From: a virus
Strand: one strand, 5' to 3'
Length of the DNA stretch: 64,000 nt
Virus record (IMG/VR): IMGVR_UViG_3300032516_000001
Location: 1 to 64,000 of that record
Positions 8,203 through 15,715 of this stretch are shown piece after piece. Position numbers and translations under genes: made by a program. The notes beneath the pieces were generated by a model that searched no databases, was not told the DNA's origin, and worked only from the letters and a program-made list of their open reading frames with translations. Positions within the stretch are counted from its first letter, which is position 1, and each line of letters starts with the position of its first letter.

Positions 8203-8232
8203 CAATGAGGGCCCCGTACGGGGCCCTCATTG
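8203..8232 (+). terminator. Perfect 30-bp palindrome, transcription terminator
   Basis: The arms read CAATGAGGGCCCCGT and its exact reverse complement with no unpaired loop, followed by TAATTTG. The location, just after the NPPYPW gene and before the next start, fits a terminator, although the U-run is weak. It could also act on both strands. Confidence 0.7.
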
Positions 8233-8243
8233 TAATTTGTGAT

Positions 8244-8480
8244 ATGAAGATAATAAAACTAGGGAGTTGGTTTGTTTCAAATCCTCAAGTTTTGCAAAGA
8301 CCTAATCGTTCAGATATAATATTCTTAAATTTACCAAATACTCCGTCGCCGTTTCCAAAAATCGGGCTTACAGCAACGATACATATTGAAGCCCAAGCTG
8401 GTTATGGGAAGGACTGGCTTATTCAAAATTTTGGATTTGAAGAATCTGATATTGAATTCTGTAAATCCAATATCCATTAA
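8244..8480 (+). CDS. Hypothetical protein
   Basis: A 78-residue protein starting at MKIIKLGSWF; the frame is open further upstream but only through the palindrome. No motif is recognised. Its start has no Shine-Dalgarno sequence. Confidence 0.55.
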   Translation: MKIIKLGSWFVSNPQVLQRPNRSDIIFLNLPNTPSPFPKIGLTATIHIEAQAGYGKDWLIQNFGFEESDIEFCKSNIH

Positions 8481-8559
8481 TGTACGCTAAAACGTGGCTG
8501 AAATAGATAAGAAATTGCGAATTAAAGAAACTCCTTGACGAGGCTAAGGATTTTACTAA

Positions 8560-8874
8560 ATGAAAAAAATGATTTTTGCATTTGAAAGTGGAGATGTGAT
8601 CTCCCATTGGTGTGCGGAAGCCTATTTTCAGCAAAGTCGGCCAAATTTAATGAACGGTATTACCATCAACTTCGTAGGTGGGTCCCTAGGTATTCCTGAT
8701 CAACTCGGGAAAATGGTGGGAATGGCGGTCCACGAATATGGCAACAGTGGTAAGAATATCATGTATCAAGAACTTCAAAGAGTCATTGAACACAGCATAC
8801 AATGTGGGATAAATCGGAATGAAATATTGTGTCTAGTTGATGAGATTATCGTAGCTGGAATAATGACTTCATAG
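8560..8874 (+). CDS. Hypothetical protein
   Basis: A 104-residue protein with no recognised family. Its 3' end overlaps the convergent gene 8846-9061 by 29 bases, an antisense overlap also seen at other convergent pairs here. Confidence 0.65.
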   Translation: MKKMIFAFESGDVISHWCAEAYFQQSRPNLMNGITINFVGGSLGIPDQLGKMVGMAVHEYGNSGKNIMYQELQRVIEHSIQCGINRNEILCLVDEIIVAGIMTS

Positions 8875-9061
8875 ATGGTGGTTTACTTGGTGGAGTTAAT
8901 GGCTCATAGTGATGTTCGATTTGGTCTGAATAAGATAACTGACACGATCCATCGTCAAATTGAATCTCCCACAATATATCATCCTTACATACTCTTTTAA
9001 GTATACCGATCCTTCCGGTTATTCTATTCCTGACTTTTATGTCTTCTTTGATCCAGTTCAT
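8846..9061 (-). CDS. Small SH3-like barrel protein, unknown function
   Basis: A 71-residue protein whose first 45 residues alternate short strands and turns (VRNRITGRIGILKRV, LWEIQFDDGS), resembling a small SH3/KOW-like barrel. The tail is Pro-rich (EPLTPPSKPPS). It overlaps the end of the opposite-strand gene. Confidence 0.6.
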   Translation of the reverse strand: MNWIKEDIKVRNRITGRIGILKRVCKDDILWEIQFDDGSCQLSYSDQIEHHYEPLTPPSKPPSMKSLFQLR

Positions 9062-9080
9062 ATAAGGAAGAGATTTTAGA

Positions 9081-9173
9081 ATGGGATTTATTGGTTATTT
9101 CATATTATACACGTCAATCTTCGTATTGACTATAATTGGGTCATTGTTTCTTATTTATAGATCGCCTGATTAA
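9081..9173 (+). CDS. 30-residue single-pass membrane peptide
   Basis: The ATG is preceded by AAGGAAGAG about ten bases upstream. The product is one hydrophobic helix (IGYFILYTSIFVLTIIGSLF) with a short RSPD cytoplasmic-type tail. Such minute membrane peptides are common in phages. The good ribosome binding site and clean composition support it; function unknown. Confidence 0.5.
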   Translation: MGFIGYFILYTSIFVLTIIGSLFLIYRSPD

Positions 9174-9196
9174 ACCCATTATTGAATGTATTCAAT

Positions 9197-9520
9197 ATGA
9201 AGTTGGACAGGATTGCCAACCGTATTATATCTAAGATAGACATACCAAAGGATACCGTTATTAAATTTGATAAAGGATTGTTTGACGCATCCATCGTTGC
9301 CCTAAAGAATAGAAATTTTAAAGATGGTCTCAGTACCCTAAACGATGGATTGCAAAGTATTATAAATATGATGCATAAATTGAGTAAATACTCCGATAAT
9401 GAGATGAATAAGGCAAGACGCGGAAGAAATATCAGAAAAGACATTGATGAAGCGGCTTTGGCATTAACTAAAGCGTCAGAAATTATTAATCGCATTAAAG
9501 ATAACCTCGGTGAAGTTTGA
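9197..9520 (+). CDS. Helical coiled-coil protein
   Basis: About 107 residues from ATG 9197 (an in-frame TTG lies 15 bases upstream). The sequence is almost all amphipathic helix with a basic patch, NKARRGRNIRKD. No family is recognised. Confidence 0.7.
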   Translation: MKLDRIANRIISKIDIPKDTVIKFDKGLFDASIVALKNRNFKDGLSTLNDGLQSIINMMHKLSKYSDNEMNKARRGRNIRKDIDEAALALTKASEIINRIKDNLGEV

Positions 9521-9543
9521 CAAGTGTAATATCCTTTATACCT

Positions 9544-10041
9544 ATGACGACACTAAACCAAGCACTTAGGCAGATTTCGGCTATCAAGGGGAAGATCAGG
9601 GAGACTGAGGACCGAATGGTCCGTTCCGCAGTCTATGAGGAAGATAAGCCCCCGGCCTACGTATTTGCCACGCTCATGGAGCTGCGTACCAAGCTCGTGG
9701 ATGATCTTGTAAAGCTCAAGACTGCGACGGCGATAGCTGAGTCTCGAGTACAGCTCAAAGACGGTAGGTTCCTGTGTGCAGCGGTTCGTGAACTCGCTGA
9801 AATCAAGGCTAGTATATCGTTCTATGAAACTCTTCCCACCTTGGATCAGGAGAAGGTGACGGAGGAGACATCTGAAACTGCATACGTCAAGGGTGAACTC
9901 ACGACGATTCCTAAGACTATAAAAAGGAACTGTCCTTTTCCGGAAGTGAAAAAGGCTGAGTATGTCGAAAGCCTTAAGGAGCGATTTGCTACCTTGAATG
10001 CCGAGGTGGAAGCACTAAACCACACGACGGCAGTCGACTAA
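9544..10041 (+). CDS. DIP1984-like helical protein
   Basis: A 165-residue, nearly all-helical protein. The order of elements (a heptad-rich helix LNQALRQISAIKGKIRE, a loop with PP, a second helix ending TATAIAESRVQLKDGRFL, then a third helix) resembles the DIP1984 family as I recall it; function unknown. Codon use is clearly richer in G and C than in neighbours, suggesting a different origin. ATG 9544 is preferred over the annotatable TTG at 9517. Confidence 0.65.
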   Translation: MTTLNQALRQISAIKGKIRETEDRMVRSAVYEEDKPPAYVFATLMELRTKLVDDLVKLKTATAIAESRVQLKDGRFLCAAVRELAEIKASISFYETLPTLDQEKVTEETSETAYVKGELTTIPKTIKRNCPFPEVKKAEYVESLKERFATLNAEVEALNHTTAVD

Positions 10042-10342
10042 AACTCTCCGGGTTGTTTCGTCTCTCTTCGGAGGGGCGGCGCGCTCGGCGGGAAGGAACG
10101 GGGTATCGAAGGCATAATACAAGGTTTTCCAATTATAAAATTGGAAATCACCATCGAACTCGATGCTGGTACTGGTTCCGCAGATAGCGTCCAGCTCTCA
10201 GCGGATAGCTTTTCAGCACACAGCCAATAGCTCTCAGCTATCAGTACACAGCACATAGTTAGCCTTCGATTACCCCGTCTCCTTTTTTGATCCCTGCGTT
10301 TTAGAATCCGTAAATTGATTATTATTGTGCGTAATTTGATTC
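10042..10342. repeat. Intergenic stretch with AGCT-TCAGC repeats and hairpin
   Basis: No gene is visible in these 301 bases. It holds a nine-base-stem hairpin (TTTCCAATT/AATTGGAAA, 10126-10147) and, at 10190-10260, a degenerate tandem series built on AGCTCTCAGC, AGCTTTTCAGC, AGCTATCAG and CACAGCACATAG. The series can fold back on itself. It could be a small RNA, an origin-type iteron or a bacterial intergenic repeat carried along. Confidence 0.5.
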
Positions 10343-10591
10343 ATGGCATACAAAAACGGGCAACTAGCACAAGCCAATCAAGAGATTGAGAAGTTGCGCG
10401 AAGAATTGCGCGTACGTGATAAGACCATCAAGTCTCTTGAAGACAACTTTCAAACTGAACGTAAACGCGCATTTCAGGCTTTAACTATTGCTGAGCATTC
10501 GGCCACCGCAATTGCCGCTATGTCAACTACAATTAGTAGGCTTAATCGTTCCCTAGATGAAATTGCCTGCAAAATGGTTCAGATGGCATAG
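10343..10591 (+). CDS. Coiled-coil protein
   Basis: An 82-residue protein whose first 45 residues form a clear coiled coil (NQEIEKLREELRVRDKTIK). It has no cysteines except one near the end and no other motif. It could be an oligomerisation or scaffolding peptide. Confidence 0.7.
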   Translation: MAYKNGQLAQANQEIEKLREELRVRDKTIKSLEDNFQTERKRAFQALTIAEHSATAIAAMSTTISRLNRSLDEIACKMVQMA

Positions 10592-10594
10592 CCA

Positions 10595-10623
10595 TTGACG
10601 AGTGTACGATCCGGTGTTATATT
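10595..10623 (+). promoter_or_regulatory. Sigma70-type promoter TTGACG-N17-TATATT
   Basis: TTGACG (10595-10600) and TATATT (10618-10623) are exactly 17 bases apart, the best host-type promoter seen here. A GTACGAT box lies inside the spacer. Ten bases downstream a five-codon frame (MRPFF, 10633-10650) with GAGG ahead of it may be a leader peptide. It drives the GC-richer genes at 10723-11435. Confidence 0.65.
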
Positions 10624-10722
10624 GAGGTAGATATGAGACCGTTCTTCTAAATATTAAGATCCAGATCGCCTCCGGTCTCCTTCGTTTCCGGTTTCAACCC
10701 CGAACGAATGAAGGAGAAAGTC

Positions 10723-11094
10723 ATGAAAGAGGCGATTCTGAAGCTAAAGAACGAAGTCAAGCGATTCACCGCTGAGGGCCGTGCCCTCGGTGGAAAAATT
10801 CGACAGTCCAAAGGACTGGACCGGTATCACCTATGGAACGAGAAACGTTCCCTGGGAGTTGATGCCAGGTGCACCCTTTTGGCATATGCATGCCTTAGGG
10901 GGCGGCTATACACTCAGATCGAGGCTAAGAACCATGAGGGTAATGAGCCGAGCGCCACATATGTTCACGATATTCTTTCACAGGTTCTGGATGATACAAG
11001 GAAAGCCGAGTGGACACCTGAACGGGTGAGAGCCTGGCTCAAAAGAGAAATGCCTCCTGCTGTTCAGGAAACGGCCTCGGAGGTAGCAGCATGA
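10723..11094 (+). CDS. Hypothetical helical protein
   Basis: A 123-residue protein. ATG 10723 is chosen because GAAGGAG lies nine bases upstream; an in-frame ATG at 10708 overlaps that site. The content is helical and basic, with WTPERVRAWLKREMPP near the end. No family is recognised. It overlaps the Pth2-like gene by ATGA. Confidence 0.75.
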   Translation: MKEAILKLKNEVKRFTAEGRALGGKIRQSKGLDRYHLWNEKRSLGVDARCTLLAYACLRGRLYTQIEAKNHEGNEPSATYVHDILSQVLDDTRKAEWTPERVRAWLKREMPPAVQETASEVAA

Positions 11095-11435
11095 CACACA
11101 TCACCAAGAGGCTCGTAAAAGTATGTATAATCACCAGATCGAATTTGACCGATGCAGATCAGGCTGTACAGGCATGTCACGTAGCGATGCAGTTTATGAT
11201 GGATTATCCAGAATCGGCCAGATCATGGCATGCGCAATCCAATACCCTAGTCTTACTTACGGTCGAAAACGAACAGGGTCTCCAGCGTATTATTGATCGA
11301 GCGTTTGATCTCAATGTTCGAACGGCTGCCTTTCGTGAACCAGACCTTAATAACGCTCTTACGGCCATTGCTCTTGAGCCTAGCGACAAAAATCAACGGA
11401 TTTGTAAGAACCTCCCACTTGCCCTTGGTGGCTGA
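11091..11435 (+). CDS. Peptidyl-tRNA hydrolase Pth2-like protein
   Basis: A 114-residue protein with the Pth2 fold pattern: a first strand KVCIITRSNLT, then QAVQACHVAMQF near residue 25, NTLVLLTVENEQ, and REPDLNNALTAIALEP near 85. Pth2 enzymes release peptides from drop-off peptidyl-tRNA, which would suit a phage carrying a tRNA and a ribosomal stalk protein. The usual Pth2 N-terminal Lys in G-K-x2-A-Q-x-x-H is altered here (DADQAVQACH), so activity is uncertain. Confidence 0.75.
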   Translation: MTHITKRLVKVCIITRSNLTDADQAVQACHVAMQFMMDYPESARSWHAQSNTLVLLTVENEQGLQRIIDRAFDLNVRTAAFREPDLNNALTAIALEPSDKNQRICKNLPLALGG

Positions 11436-11451
11436 AAATTGGAAACGTAAA

Positions 11452-12531
11452 ATGGAAAAGTTAGAAATTTTTATTCCGGAGAATGCTTGCACCGAAGAGA
11501 CCGAATGTTCTTGTCGAGGAGAGCATTTATCCCCGGTCAAAGGATATAAGCTAGTCGTTACACCATTTGCGACTAAGAAAGGATGTTGGGATTATACGCA
11601 AGGGTTGGTATATTCACCAGACGGAAAGTTAATAGCTGAAATCCAACGTAACTATAGTTCATTCCCATTTGCTTTCATTGAAAATCATCCGAATGGAAAC
11701 GTCTACTTAGTCGCAGGCGCCGACTATCAAGGCCAGACAGTGATTGAGCTCAATACCGGGAAACGGCGTGATTATTTACCAGAAGACGCTGCAAAAGGAT
11801 GCGGCTTTTGTTGTGCCGACTATCAATTTGATGTAGCAAGCCAGATATTAGTGGTTGATGGCTGCATTTGGGCGTGTCCTTACGAGTATCGATTCTATGA
11901 TTTTAGCGATCCTATGAACGGATGGCTAGAAATCGTAAGAATCGGATCGGATGGGGAAGAAGGCATGATCGATCAAGATGAGAAATGGCCAACGTTCGAG
12001 CCCGATGGAACGATTAAGTGTTATCAGACAGAATCGCCAGATGAAGTTGGTATTCCGTCTGTCTATCGTGTGATCGCAGCGATTTTAACACTTAGACGAG
12101 ATGGACACAAATTAATTCTAGTAGATGAGTGGGTTTCAGATAAAGAGAAAATAGTACGAGCTGAGAGGGAGGAAGCCCGTAAGAAGCACGAGCAATGGGT
12201 AAAAGATTTCCGCGCTTCCGATCCTCTTTATTTGGCTCACAAAGAATTGTTGAAAGACCCCTTCTGGAAACCGGAGGAAAATGAATGGGGTGGAATTACG
12301 CATGAAGGTTGGTGTCCAGATTTTAAAGGTAAAGAGCAACGCTGGGGTAGAAGAATTCTGGAAAGAAAAGATGAAAACCCGTATACGATTAATCTTGATT
12401 GGGCGGTTGTCTCAGGTCCTATCAAATTGACTATTTATAAGGATGGAAACACCACCGAATATAAATTCTTCGAACATTCGATCGAAGGAATGAATAAAGC
12501 TTTTGCCTATGCTAAATCAATCGCAGAATGA
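11452..12531 (+). CDS. Conserved hypothetical protein
   Basis: A 359-residue protein. The frame is open from inside the Pth2-like gene, but ATG 11452, just after that gene's stop, is the likely start. Beta-rich motifs include LVYSPDGKLIAEIQRN, NGNVYLVAGADYQGQT, GFCCADYQFD and WACPYEYRFYDFSDPM. I recall similar bacterial proteins of unknown function with a propeller-like look. The C-terminal third is helical and charged. Confidence 0.75.
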   Translation: MEKLEIFIPENACTEETECSCRGEHLSPVKGYKLVVTPFATKKGCWDYTQGLVYSPDGKLIAEIQRNYSSFPFAFIENHPNGNVYLVAGADYQGQTVIELNTGKRRDYLPEDAAKGCGFCCADYQFDVASQILVVDGCIWACPYEYRFYDFSDPMNGWLEIVRIGSDGEEGMIDQDEKWPTFEPDGTIKCYQTESPDEVGIPSVYRVIAAILTLRRDGHKLILVDEWVSDKEKIVRAEREEARKKHEQWVKDFRASDPLYLAHKELLKDPFWKPEENEWGGITHEGWCPDFKGKEQRWGRRILERKDENPYTINLDWAVVSGPIKLTIYKDGNTTEYKFFEHSIEGMNKAFAYAKSIAE

Positions 12532-12539
12532 CTCGCGTT

Positions 12540-12546
12540 GTACAGT
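12540..12546 (+). promoter_or_regulatory. GTACAGT box
   Basis: GTACAGT ends ten bases before the ATG at 12557; no Shine-Dalgarno sequence is present. It is another instance of the recurring short-leader box. Confidence 0.4.
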
Positions 12547-12556
12547 CCCGTAACGC

Positions 12557-13186
12557 ATGGGGTTTTCTATATCACCTACTAAGCCTCGTTGGCGACCAAT
12601 AAACCCGAGGGTCAAATTAGCGTATGCATTACGTGAACATTCGATTATCACAAATGAAAACGGCCGTTCCTATATAGATTGCAAACCCGTTCTACTGAGA
12701 CCGTATGGGCATATATATATTGGTCATTTATTAATCGAAGAAATAGTCAAGAATTTCAAACCAATAACAGCGGTAGCCGGAGTTGGGTTTGATGGTTATG
12801 CGATGGCTAGCGCTGTATCATGCATGAGTTTAGCGTCAAATTGCAATGCTATGGATGCGCTGTATGTAAATAGGAAAGATAGAATCATCGAAGGAAATCC
12901 GGACTTAGATGCAAAAGTGATAATATTGGGAGGATCAATTAATGACATACTTATTGATGATATTGAGTTAATTTGTAATTTTGGATATGAAGTTGTTGGT
13001 GTGATAACTGTAATGGGGGATAGTATAATCGAAGCAGAAGGATTACCAGTTCGTTCTTTATTCACTCAAGAATCAATAAACGAAGAAATTCGTGATTGGG
13101 AAGCCGGAATCGATTATCCGGAAAACAAAGTAGAGAAGAAAAATGATCACACTCGAGCAAGCAAAAGTCACAAAAAACGCTCTTAA
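12557..13186 (+). CDS. Orotate-phosphoribosyltransferase-like, degenerate PRPP site
   Basis: A 209-residue protein with the type I PRTase layout: TAVAGVGFDGYAMASAVS (first beta-alpha unit), ALYVNRKDR (flexible-loop Arg/Lys), then a strand, VIILGGSINDILIDDIELI, where PyrE has its acidic D-D PRPP loop, and GYEVVGVITVMGD. In the usual motif two acidic residues precede T-T-G-x-S; here LGGS takes their place, so PRPP binding is doubtful. It may bind a nucleotide as a sensor, or be an inactive relative. The last 44 bases overlap the next gene. Confidence 0.65.
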   Translation: MGFSISPTKPRWRPINPRVKLAYALREHSIITNENGRSYIDCKPVLLRPYGHIYIGHLLIEEIVKNFKPITAVAGVGFDGYAMASAVSCMSLASNCNAMDALYVNRKDRIIEGNPDLDAKVIILGGSINDILIDDIELICNFGYEVVGVITVMGDSIIEAEGLPVRSLFTQESINEEIRDWEAGIDYPENKVEKKNDHTRASKSHKKRS

Positions 13187-13385
13187 GTTGACCTTAGGAA
13201 AACCGAACTGGCTTCGTGGTATCGGAATCAGCGCTGATGATCAAGGGTACTTTGTCAAAGTAAATGTTTCCGCATTAACCCCCGATGTAACGAGTCAAAT
13301 AGAAGCGGCTTTGTCTGAAAACTTGGATAAAGTTCGAGTAAAAATGGAAGCAGTCGGCGACATCGTGGCTCTGGAGAAAAAATGA
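13143..13385 (+). CDS. Small beta-alpha-beta domain protein
   Basis: An 80-residue protein: a helix, GIGISADDQGYFVKVNVSA, a helix, and VRVKMEAVGDIVAL. This G-I-G-I...Y-x-V-K-V-N-V...V-x-V-x-x-V-G layout is one I recall from short domains in bacterial proteins, sometimes near proteases, but no function follows. It overlaps both neighbours. Confidence 0.65.
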   Translation: MITLEQAKVTKNALKLTLGKPNWLRGIGISADDQGYFVKVNVSALTPDVTSQIEAALSENLDKVRVKMEAVGDIVALEKK

Positions 13386-13834
13386 CGTTTAATCGTGAAG
13401 ATTGGAATAGACGCAAAGCTGGGTGGGAAGAAGATACCCTAGCTTATACAGCCGGATTTTTAGATGGCGAAGGATGTTTTTGGGTGGGTAGAGGATGGAA
13501 AATTGGCGTTTCTTGTGCAAATACTGATTTATCTGTAATTAGATGGTTACAAAATAACTTTGGAGGTTCCATTTTCAAACCACGACCACTGCGCAAACCT
13601 AACCATCGACCGGTCTGGACATGGCAAGTAGTTGGACACAGTGCTAGAGAACTTTGTGCTTATGTGACACCCTATTTAAGAGAGAAAGCTCCGCAGGCAT
13701 TGTTATTGGTTTCTCTAAGCCAACTCATGGGGTTGCCTTTAAAGGGACGTTATATTGATCCTGAAGTGATTGAAGAACGAGATCGTCTTACTGAGATTTT
13801 GAAAGGGATGAAACATCGTGTCTCGAGGCCATGA
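13382..13834 (+). CDS. LAGLIDADG homing endonuclease
   Basis: A 150-residue single-motif LAGLIDADG protein: AYTAGFLDGEGCFWV at residues 15-29, then WKIGVSCANTDLSVIRWLQNNFGG and a Trp/His strand typical of the family. Such enzymes dimerise and cut long DNA sites, spreading themselves. It sits free-standing between the 80-residue gene and dCMP deaminase, overlapping both, so it is a neat insertion between two metabolic genes. Confidence 0.85.
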   Translation: MTFNREDWNRRKAGWEEDTLAYTAGFLDGEGCFWVGRGWKIGVSCANTDLSVIRWLQNNFGGSIFKPRPLRKPNHRPVWTWQVVGHSARELCAYVTPYLREKAPQALLLVSLSQLMGLPLKGRYIDPEVIEERDRLTEILKGMKHRVSRP

Positions 13835-14258
13835 ATGGTGGAAAAATTGGTTTTTGGGCATGGCACAATATGTGTCTACGGCCTCAAAAGATCCGTCGAC
13901 GAAGGTAGGCTGCGTAGTAGTCGGTCCAGATCGCGAGGTGCGTTCCACTGGCTATAATGGCTTCCCCAGGGGCATAACTGACACGGACGAAAGATTACAA
14001 GATAGACAAATAAAATATCCGCTTGTGGTACACGCTGAAATGAACGCAGTTCTCCATGCAGCGAGAATAGGTCTTGCACTCAAAGGCTGTACAGCTTATT
14101 CAACATGGCCGCCTTGCACTAGATGTGCTGTGTCTTTGATTCAAGCAGGCATTGTGCGGGTAATATGGCCTCAAGTGACTATCCCAGAAAGATGGGCGGA
14201 GGACTTCAGTACAGCTTGTTCAATTTTACAGGAAGCAAGAATAATAATTCCATCTTGA
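13818..14258 (+). CDS. Deoxycytidylate (dCMP) deaminase
   Basis: A 146-residue zinc enzyme. HAEMNAVLHA (zinc His and proton-shuttle Glu, ~residues 75-79) and PPCTRCAVSLIQAGI (two zinc Cys, ~98-101) are both intact; GYNGFPRGITD near 45 is the typical dCMP-binding turn. It converts dCMP to dUMP and so feeds thymidylate synthesis during phage replication. Start ATG 13818 lies within the end of the LAGLIDADG gene. Confidence 0.92.
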   Translation: MSRGHEWWKNWFLGMAQYVSTASKDPSTKVGCVVVGPDREVRSTGYNGFPRGITDTDERLQDRQIKYPLVVHAEMNAVLHAARIGLALKGCTAYSTWPPCTRCAVSLIQAGIVRVIWPQVTIPERWAEDFSTACSILQEARIIIPS

Positions 14259-14271
14259 TGTAAGCTTTAGC

Positions 14272-14688
14272 ATGGGGATCTACATAAGTAGTGATCTTCT
14301 TCCTGGGGCAGCTCCCGTCTATGATAGAGGGTCAAAATTTCAGCCGGTTTTTAATTGGGATACCGGATGTTGGGTAGATCCAGGAAATGAATATAGGACT
14401 TATGCTCCAAGCATATACAGAGATACTTGGAAAAGTCTAGCAGCAGCCGTAGCTGACGGATATCTCGAGTTGATTAAGAAATATCGTATTGGAGAAATGA
14501 TGATTAGTTATTGTGAAACAAAAACCGGATATCGAGCGGCTTTAACGTTCTTTCCAAAGGGAGGTCAATTAACATTGACTGAGATTCGTAAAATATCCAA
14601 AGAGGATCTCGGCAAAGTTCCCCATTGGTTCCCAGTTCGTAATCTTAATAAGGGTACTGCTTTAGCACTTGTAGTTATGAATTCATGA
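14272..14688 (+). CDS. Hypothetical protein
   Basis: A 138-residue protein without recognised motif, mixed alpha/beta, with no membrane segment. It lies 13 bases after dCMP deaminase. Its end overlaps the convergent small Cys-rich gene by six bases. Confidence 0.7.
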   Translation: MGIYISSDLLPGAAPVYDRGSKFQPVFNWDTGCWVDPGNEYRTYAPSIYRDTWKSLAAAVADGYLELIKKYRIGEMMISYCETKTGYRAALTFFPKGGQLTLTEIRKISKEDLGKVPHWFPVRNLNKGTALALVVMNS

Positions 14689-14868
14689 TTCCATAATTTC
14701 TTTTATACCATATCTCTTGAACCAATATTCATCCTGTAATTTCTCTACCGTCTTCTTCCTTCGATTGGGCGGATCTCTCAATGTATCCTTTATGCATACA
14801 CATAATGGGCCACAACACCAATTAAATTTGCAACGCTTGCAATCATATTTCCAGCGCGGATCGTCCAC
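14683..14868 (-). CDS. Small Cys-rich protein
   Basis: A 61-residue protein with a GTG start. Residues 8-25 carry six cysteines (CKRCKFNWCCGPLCVC), enough for one or two metal sites. The C-terminus is basic. Function unknown. Confidence 0.55.
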   Translation of the reverse strand: MDDPRWKYDCKRCKFNWCCGPLCVCIKDTLRDPPNRRKKTVEKLQDEYWFKRYGIKEIMES

Positions 14869-14872
14869 ATCT

Positions 14873-14891
14873 AATTTTACATTGTAAAATT
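14873..14891. promoter_or_regulatory. Inverted repeat in divergent promoter region
   Basis: AATTTTAC-ATT-GTAAAATT lies between the divergent starts at 14868 (minus) and 14900 (plus). It contains TACAAT on the minus strand and TACATT on the plus strand, so it may combine two -10 boxes or be an operator. Confidence 0.4.
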
Positions 14892-14899
14892 TAATATCT

Positions 14900-15244
14900 A
14901 TGGATACATCACTTGATACAACGATTTTAATGATATGCAGAAATTTATATGCTTTTTCTTCCGAAACCAGAGTTAATTTAATATCGGAAATATTAGATGA
15001 CAGTCAAAGCCCGGATGGTGTTAGGTATATTTGTTCGGTAGTTATAGTAACAGGTTCATCTTTTTCCGATATTCTATGTGAACAGAATACTTTAAGAAAG
15101 ATTGATGGATGGACTGTGCAGACAATGGAATGTATGACTAGTATCATCTCGCCTACTGACGCTAAAAAGTTGATGCTAGATCGACTACTGTTTAAGTGTA
15201 AGAGTGCTTTAGAAGTACCCATAAAAGGAGTGATGGATAGTTAA
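14900..15244 (+). CDS. Hypothetical protein, first of a tandem pair
   Basis: A 114-residue protein. Its C-terminus (TDAKKLMLDRLLFKCKSALE, then VPIKGVM) matches the next gene's (SDAKKKLLDDLLRRCQEALE, then APVTGVM), while the N-terminal halves have diverged. The two genes arose by tandem duplication. No family is recognised. Confidence 0.75.
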   Translation: MDTSLDTTILMICRNLYAFSSETRVNLISEILDDSQSPDGVRYICSVVIVTGSSFSDILCEQNTLRKIDGWTVQTMECMTSIISPTDAKKLMLDRLLFKCKSALEVPIKGVMDS

Positions 15245-15245
15245 C

Positions 15246-15566
15246 ATGGATGATATGTCGATGGATGTGGCAATTCTCAAGATGAGCAATATTCTATTTG
15301 TTCATTCGCCAAACACTGGAATTAGTATTAATTTAACAACAGAAACACGTGATGTTCGAGAACCACAAAGTAATAGTATTCAAGACATAATAAGACAGGT
15401 ATATGTTTGTTCAATAATATTAACGATCCATGGAACAACATCATGTATGATGGCGTATGCATCTAGTTGGGTATTATCCGATGCTAAGAAAAAACTATTA
15501 GATGACCTACTACGAAGATGTCAAGAAGCTTTAGAAGCGCCAGTAACCGGAGTGATGAGTATTTAG
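15246..15566 (+). CDS. Hypothetical protein, second of a tandem pair
   Basis: A 106-residue paralogue of the preceding gene, one base after its stop. Conservation is strongest in the last 30 residues, which form an amphipathic helix followed by a short GVM tail, suggesting that this end does the shared work (for example binding one partner). Confidence 0.75.
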   Translation: MDDMSMDVAILKMSNILFVHSPNTGISINLTTETRDVREPQSNSIQDIIRQVYVCSIILTIHGTTSCMMAYASSWVLSDAKKKLLDDLLRRCQEALEAPVTGVMSI

Positions 15567-15603
15567 TAAATCCTGGTGCTCATGATGTACAGTAATAAGG
15601 CTT

Positions 15604-15679
15604 GTCTCGTTAGCTCAATGGTCCAGAGCAGGAGGCTTTAAACCTCCGTATAGGGGTTCAAGTCCTCTACGAGACGCCA
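15604..15679 (+). tRNA. tRNA with anticodon UUA (ochre suppressor)
   Basis: The gene folds as a complete class I cloverleaf: acceptor GTCTCGT/ACGAGAC, D stem GCTC/GAGC, anticodon stem GGAGG/CCTCC with loop CTTTAAA, four-base variable loop GTAT, T stem AGGGG/CCTCT with loop TTCAAGT, discriminator G and encoded CCA. With a seven-base loop the anticodon is TTA, which pairs with the stop codon UAA and by U34 wobble with UAG. The GUC...GAC-G acceptor end, missing base 47 and A46 resemble bacterial tRNA-Glu (anticodon UUC), one base away; the charging identity is inference. Confidence 0.88.
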
Positions 15680-15715
15680 AGTTATTTTGACTTAACGTAG
15701 TTAGTACTGTTATGC

